From contig JANPAS010000155.1 in NCBI GenBank assembly GCA_031430035.1, positions 1-25,098 on the forward strand: a stretch of 25,098 nucleotides of DNA. The letters run 5' to 3'. Position 1 is the stretch's first letter. Each line of letters opens with the position of its first letter. Shown here piece by piece: positions 23,537-25,098 of the stretch. The stretch comes from JASGCK01 sp031430035. GTDB taxonomy: Bacteria > Pseudomonadota > Gammaproteobacteria > Burkholderiales > Burkholderiaceae_C. The notes below the pieces were generated by a model. That model had not been told where the DNA came from and made no database searches. It saw nothing but the letters and a program-made list of their open reading frames with translations. The translations under genes and the position numbers were made by a program.

Positions 23537-24880
23537 ATGAAACCAGTCCTAGCCCTAGTCGGGCGCGCCAACGTCGGGAAATCGACTCTCTTCAATCGTA
23601 TGACCCAATCGCGTGATGCGATTGTGGCCGACTTTGCAGGATTGACGCGTGATCGCCACTACGGCACAGGTAAGCAAGGCAAATTTGAGTACATCGTGAT
23701 CGACACAGGCGGTTTTGAACCCGATGCCGTGGACGATATGTACAAAGAGATGGCTAAGCAAACGCAGCAAGCGATTGCCGAAGCCGATGTCGTTATCTTT
23801 ATGGTCGATACGCGTGCGGGCTTGAATGCACACGATCATGATATTGCCAAATACCTGCGCCGCTTAGGTAAAAAAGTGGTGCTCACCGCCAATAAATCGG
23901 AAGGTATGAAAGAGGGCGATCAAAAGCTGATTGAGTTCTTTGAACTGGGATTAGGCGAAGTACATCCTATTTCTGCCGCACACGGACAAGGTATTCGCAG
24001 TTTGGTTGACTTGGCTGAAAGCTTGTTGCCGCCTGCATTGCCCGAGAGCGAAGAGACCGTTGACGACGGTGTGATCAAACTTGCGGTTTGTGGCCGTCCA
24101 AACGTGGGCAAATCTACGCTCATCAATACATGGCTGGGTGAAGAGCGCCTCATTGCTTTTGACATGCCAGGCACAACGCGTGATGCCATCTCCGTTCCGT
24201 TTGAGCGCGAAGGACAAATGTTTTCACTCATCGACACGGCAGGACTGCGGCGCAAAGGCAAAGTCTTTGAAGCGATTGAAAAATTCTCGGTTGTTAAAAC
24301 ACTGCAAGCCGTTGAATCAGCAAATGTGGTTTTGTTGCTGCTTGACGCGTCGCAAGGCATTTCCGATCAAGATGCACATATTGCGGGCTTTATCCTGGAG
24401 AGTGGCCGCGCTTTAGTAGTTGCTGTCAATAAATGGGATGCCATTGACAAATACGAGCGCGACATGCTCCAGCGTGCCATCGAGACAAGGCTTGGCTTTT
24501 TAAAGTTCGCCAATTTGCATTTGATTTCCGCAAAAAAACGGCAAGGTCTGGGGCCACTCTGGGGTTCAATTACGGGCGCGCACAAAGCCGCTAACCGCAA
24601 AATGCCAACACCGCAGCTCACCAAAATTTTGCTGGAAGCCGTGCAGTTCCAGCCACCGCAGCGTGCGGGCATGTTCCGCCCCAAATTACGTTATGCGCAT
24701 CAGGGTGGCATGAATCCACCAATCATCGTGATCCACGGCAACTCGCTCGATCATGTGACGGATTCATACAAGCGATATCTAGAAGGTCGCTTCCGCCAAA
24801 AGTTCGACCTGATCGGCACTCCGCTGCGGGTTCAGATTAAAACTTCCGACAACCCCTTTGCGGATAAAGAGAAGAAGTAA
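23537..24880 (+). CDS. der: Ribosome-associated GTPase Der (EngA)
   Basis: Der is an essential GTPase with two G domains, needed for maturation of the 50S ribosomal subunit. In the 447-residue product the first P-loop GRANVGKS is at residues 9-16 with DTGG at about 56-59, and the second, GRPNVGKS, is at 186-193 with DTAG further on. The second domain has the G4 motif NKWD; the first has NKSE, the usual variant for this protein. A KH-like domain forms the C-terminus (from about 360). It starts 2 bp after bamB and is the last gene of the chain. In most Burkholderiales hfq comes next; here a riboswitch leader follows. Confidence 0.98.
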   Translation: MKPVLALVGRANVGKSTLFNRMTQSRDAIVADFAGLTRDRHYGTGKQGKFEYIVIDTGGFEPDAVDDMYKEMAKQTQQAIAEADVVIFMVDTRAGLNAHDHDIAKYLRRLGKKVVLTANKSEGMKEGDQKLIEFFELGLGEVHPISAAHGQGIRSLVDLAESLLPPALPESEETVDDGVIKLAVCGRPNVGKSTLINTWLGEERLIAFDMPGTTRDAISVPFEREGQMFSLIDTAGLRRKGKVFEAIEKFSVVKTLQAVESANVVLLLLDASQGISDQDAHIAGFILESGRALVVAVNKWDAIDKYERDMLQRAIETRLGFLKFANLHLISAKKRQGLGPLWGSITGAHKAANRKMPTPQLTKILLEAVQFQPPQRAGMFRPKLRYAHQGGMNPPIIVIHGNSLDHVTDSYKRYLEGRFRQKFDLIGTPLRVQIKTSDNPFADKEKK

Positions 24881-24889
24881 AATCACTCC

Positions 24890-25034
24890 GTTGGTGCTCG
24901 CGCAGACCTCACAATCAGCGCAGTTAAACGGGAAGCAGGGGGGGGGATTCAACACTCACCTAACCTGCGCTGCCCCCGCAACGGTAAGCAAGAAGCTAGC
25001 TACTAGATTTTTGTCAGCCCGGATATCGGCCAAC
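24890..25034 (+). promoter_or_regulatory. Cobalamin riboswitch (compact core)
   Basis: Conserved pieces of a cobalamin aptamer occur in order: TTGGTGCTCG (24891-24900), GTTAAACGGGAAGCAGG (24923-24939), CCTGCGCTGCCCCCGCAAC (24964-24982) with GGTAAGC, and a B12-box AGCCCGGATATCGGCC (25016-25031). Outer strands GTTGG (24890-24894) and CCAAC (25030-25034) pair as P1, and GCAGG with CCTGC as an inner stem. Only about 25 bases separate GGTAAGC from the B12 box, so the usual P7-P11 arm is reduced or missing. It should control a B12-related gene (uptake, synthesis or a B12-independent enzyme) to the right of the window. A run of nine G (24938-24946) lies in the P5 region. Confidence 0.83.
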
Positions 25035-25098
25035 AGCGAGATCGCTTCGAATTCATAACTCCTAGTGATCAACAAGCCCAAAGACCTGCGGGGACGCT
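25035..25098 (+). promoter_or_regulatory. Possible expression platform of the cobalamin riboswitch
   Basis: This stretch follows the aptamer up to the window edge and carries no recognisable gene start. It holds a second B12-box-like segment AAGCCCAAAGACCTGC (25074-25089) and TGCGGGG (25087-25093), which is the exact complement of CCCCGCA (24974-24980) in the aptamer core. Pairing of these would exclude folding of the core, so it could be a switching helix. A small hairpin AGCG-AGAT-CGCT lies at 25035-25046. Function is inferred only. Confidence 0.4.

Noticed and set aside
24858..25058. 66-residue open frame across the riboswitch
   Set aside because: It runs through the aptamer, overlaps the end of der and has no ribosome site; the conserved RNA motifs explain the sequence.

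Overview
The window is a gene-dense stretch of bacterial chromosome, most likely from a betaproteobacterium of the order Burkholderiales. The evidence is the protein sequences and the gene order: hom-thrC followed by moeA-moaD-moaE, bamD divergent from rluD, and ndk-rlmN-rodZ-ispG-hisS-yfgM-bamB-der. An orphan Bug-family periplasmic binding protein and a C-terminally glycine/arginine-rich RluB point the same way. Base composition looks moderate for that order. I see no tRNA, rRNA, CRISPR array, insertion sequence, integrase or phage gene. Almost all of the window is housekeeping.

Layout. (1) 1-3602: the tail of an upstream gene (perhaps an AlaC-type aminotransferase), hom, an alpha/beta hydrolase starting inside hom, and thrC: the homoserine-to-threonine branch. 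(2) 3604-8895: a very tight forward chain moeA-moaD-moaE-DUF1345 membrane protein-outer-membrane barrel protein-B12-binding/radical SAM protein-rnhA, joined by ATGA overlaps or gaps of a few bases. moeA carries an in-frame TAA at codon 94. (3) 8892-10524: a small accessory patch with a reverse-strand protein of unknown function (weak CZB resemblance), a 112-bp A/T-rich divergent spacer and an orphan Bug substrate-binding protein. (4) 10524-14353: a DinG/YoaA-type iron-sulfur helicase overlapping tail-to-tail with bamD, which is divergent from rluD with almost no spacer. (5) 14390-16608: scpB and rluB, with a long low-complexity tail on RluB. (6) 16662-24880: ndk, rlmN, rodZ, ispG, hisS, yfgM, bamB and der. 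(7) 24881-25098: a non-coding leader holding a cobalamin riboswitch; its target gene lies beyond the window.

How the genes work together. hom and thrC make threonine. moeA, moaD and moaE belong to molybdenum cofactor synthesis: MoaD and MoaE form molybdopterin synthase and MoeA inserts molybdate, so the moeA stop puts the last step in question. bamD and bamB encode lipoproteins of the outer-membrane protein assembly complex. rluD, rluB and rlmN modify 23S rRNA and der helps mature the 50S subunit. ispG (isoprenoids), hisS (histidyl-tRNA), ndk (nucleotides), scpB (condensin), rodZ (cell shape) and rnhA (RNA-DNA hybrids) complete a core set.

I do not see a clearly new multi-gene system. The points most worth checking are the interrupted moeA, the compact cobalamin riboswitch with a second B12-box-like segment and a possible switching helix, the DUF1345/barrel pair inside the operon, the unknown reverse-strand gene at 8892-9443, and the RluB tail.
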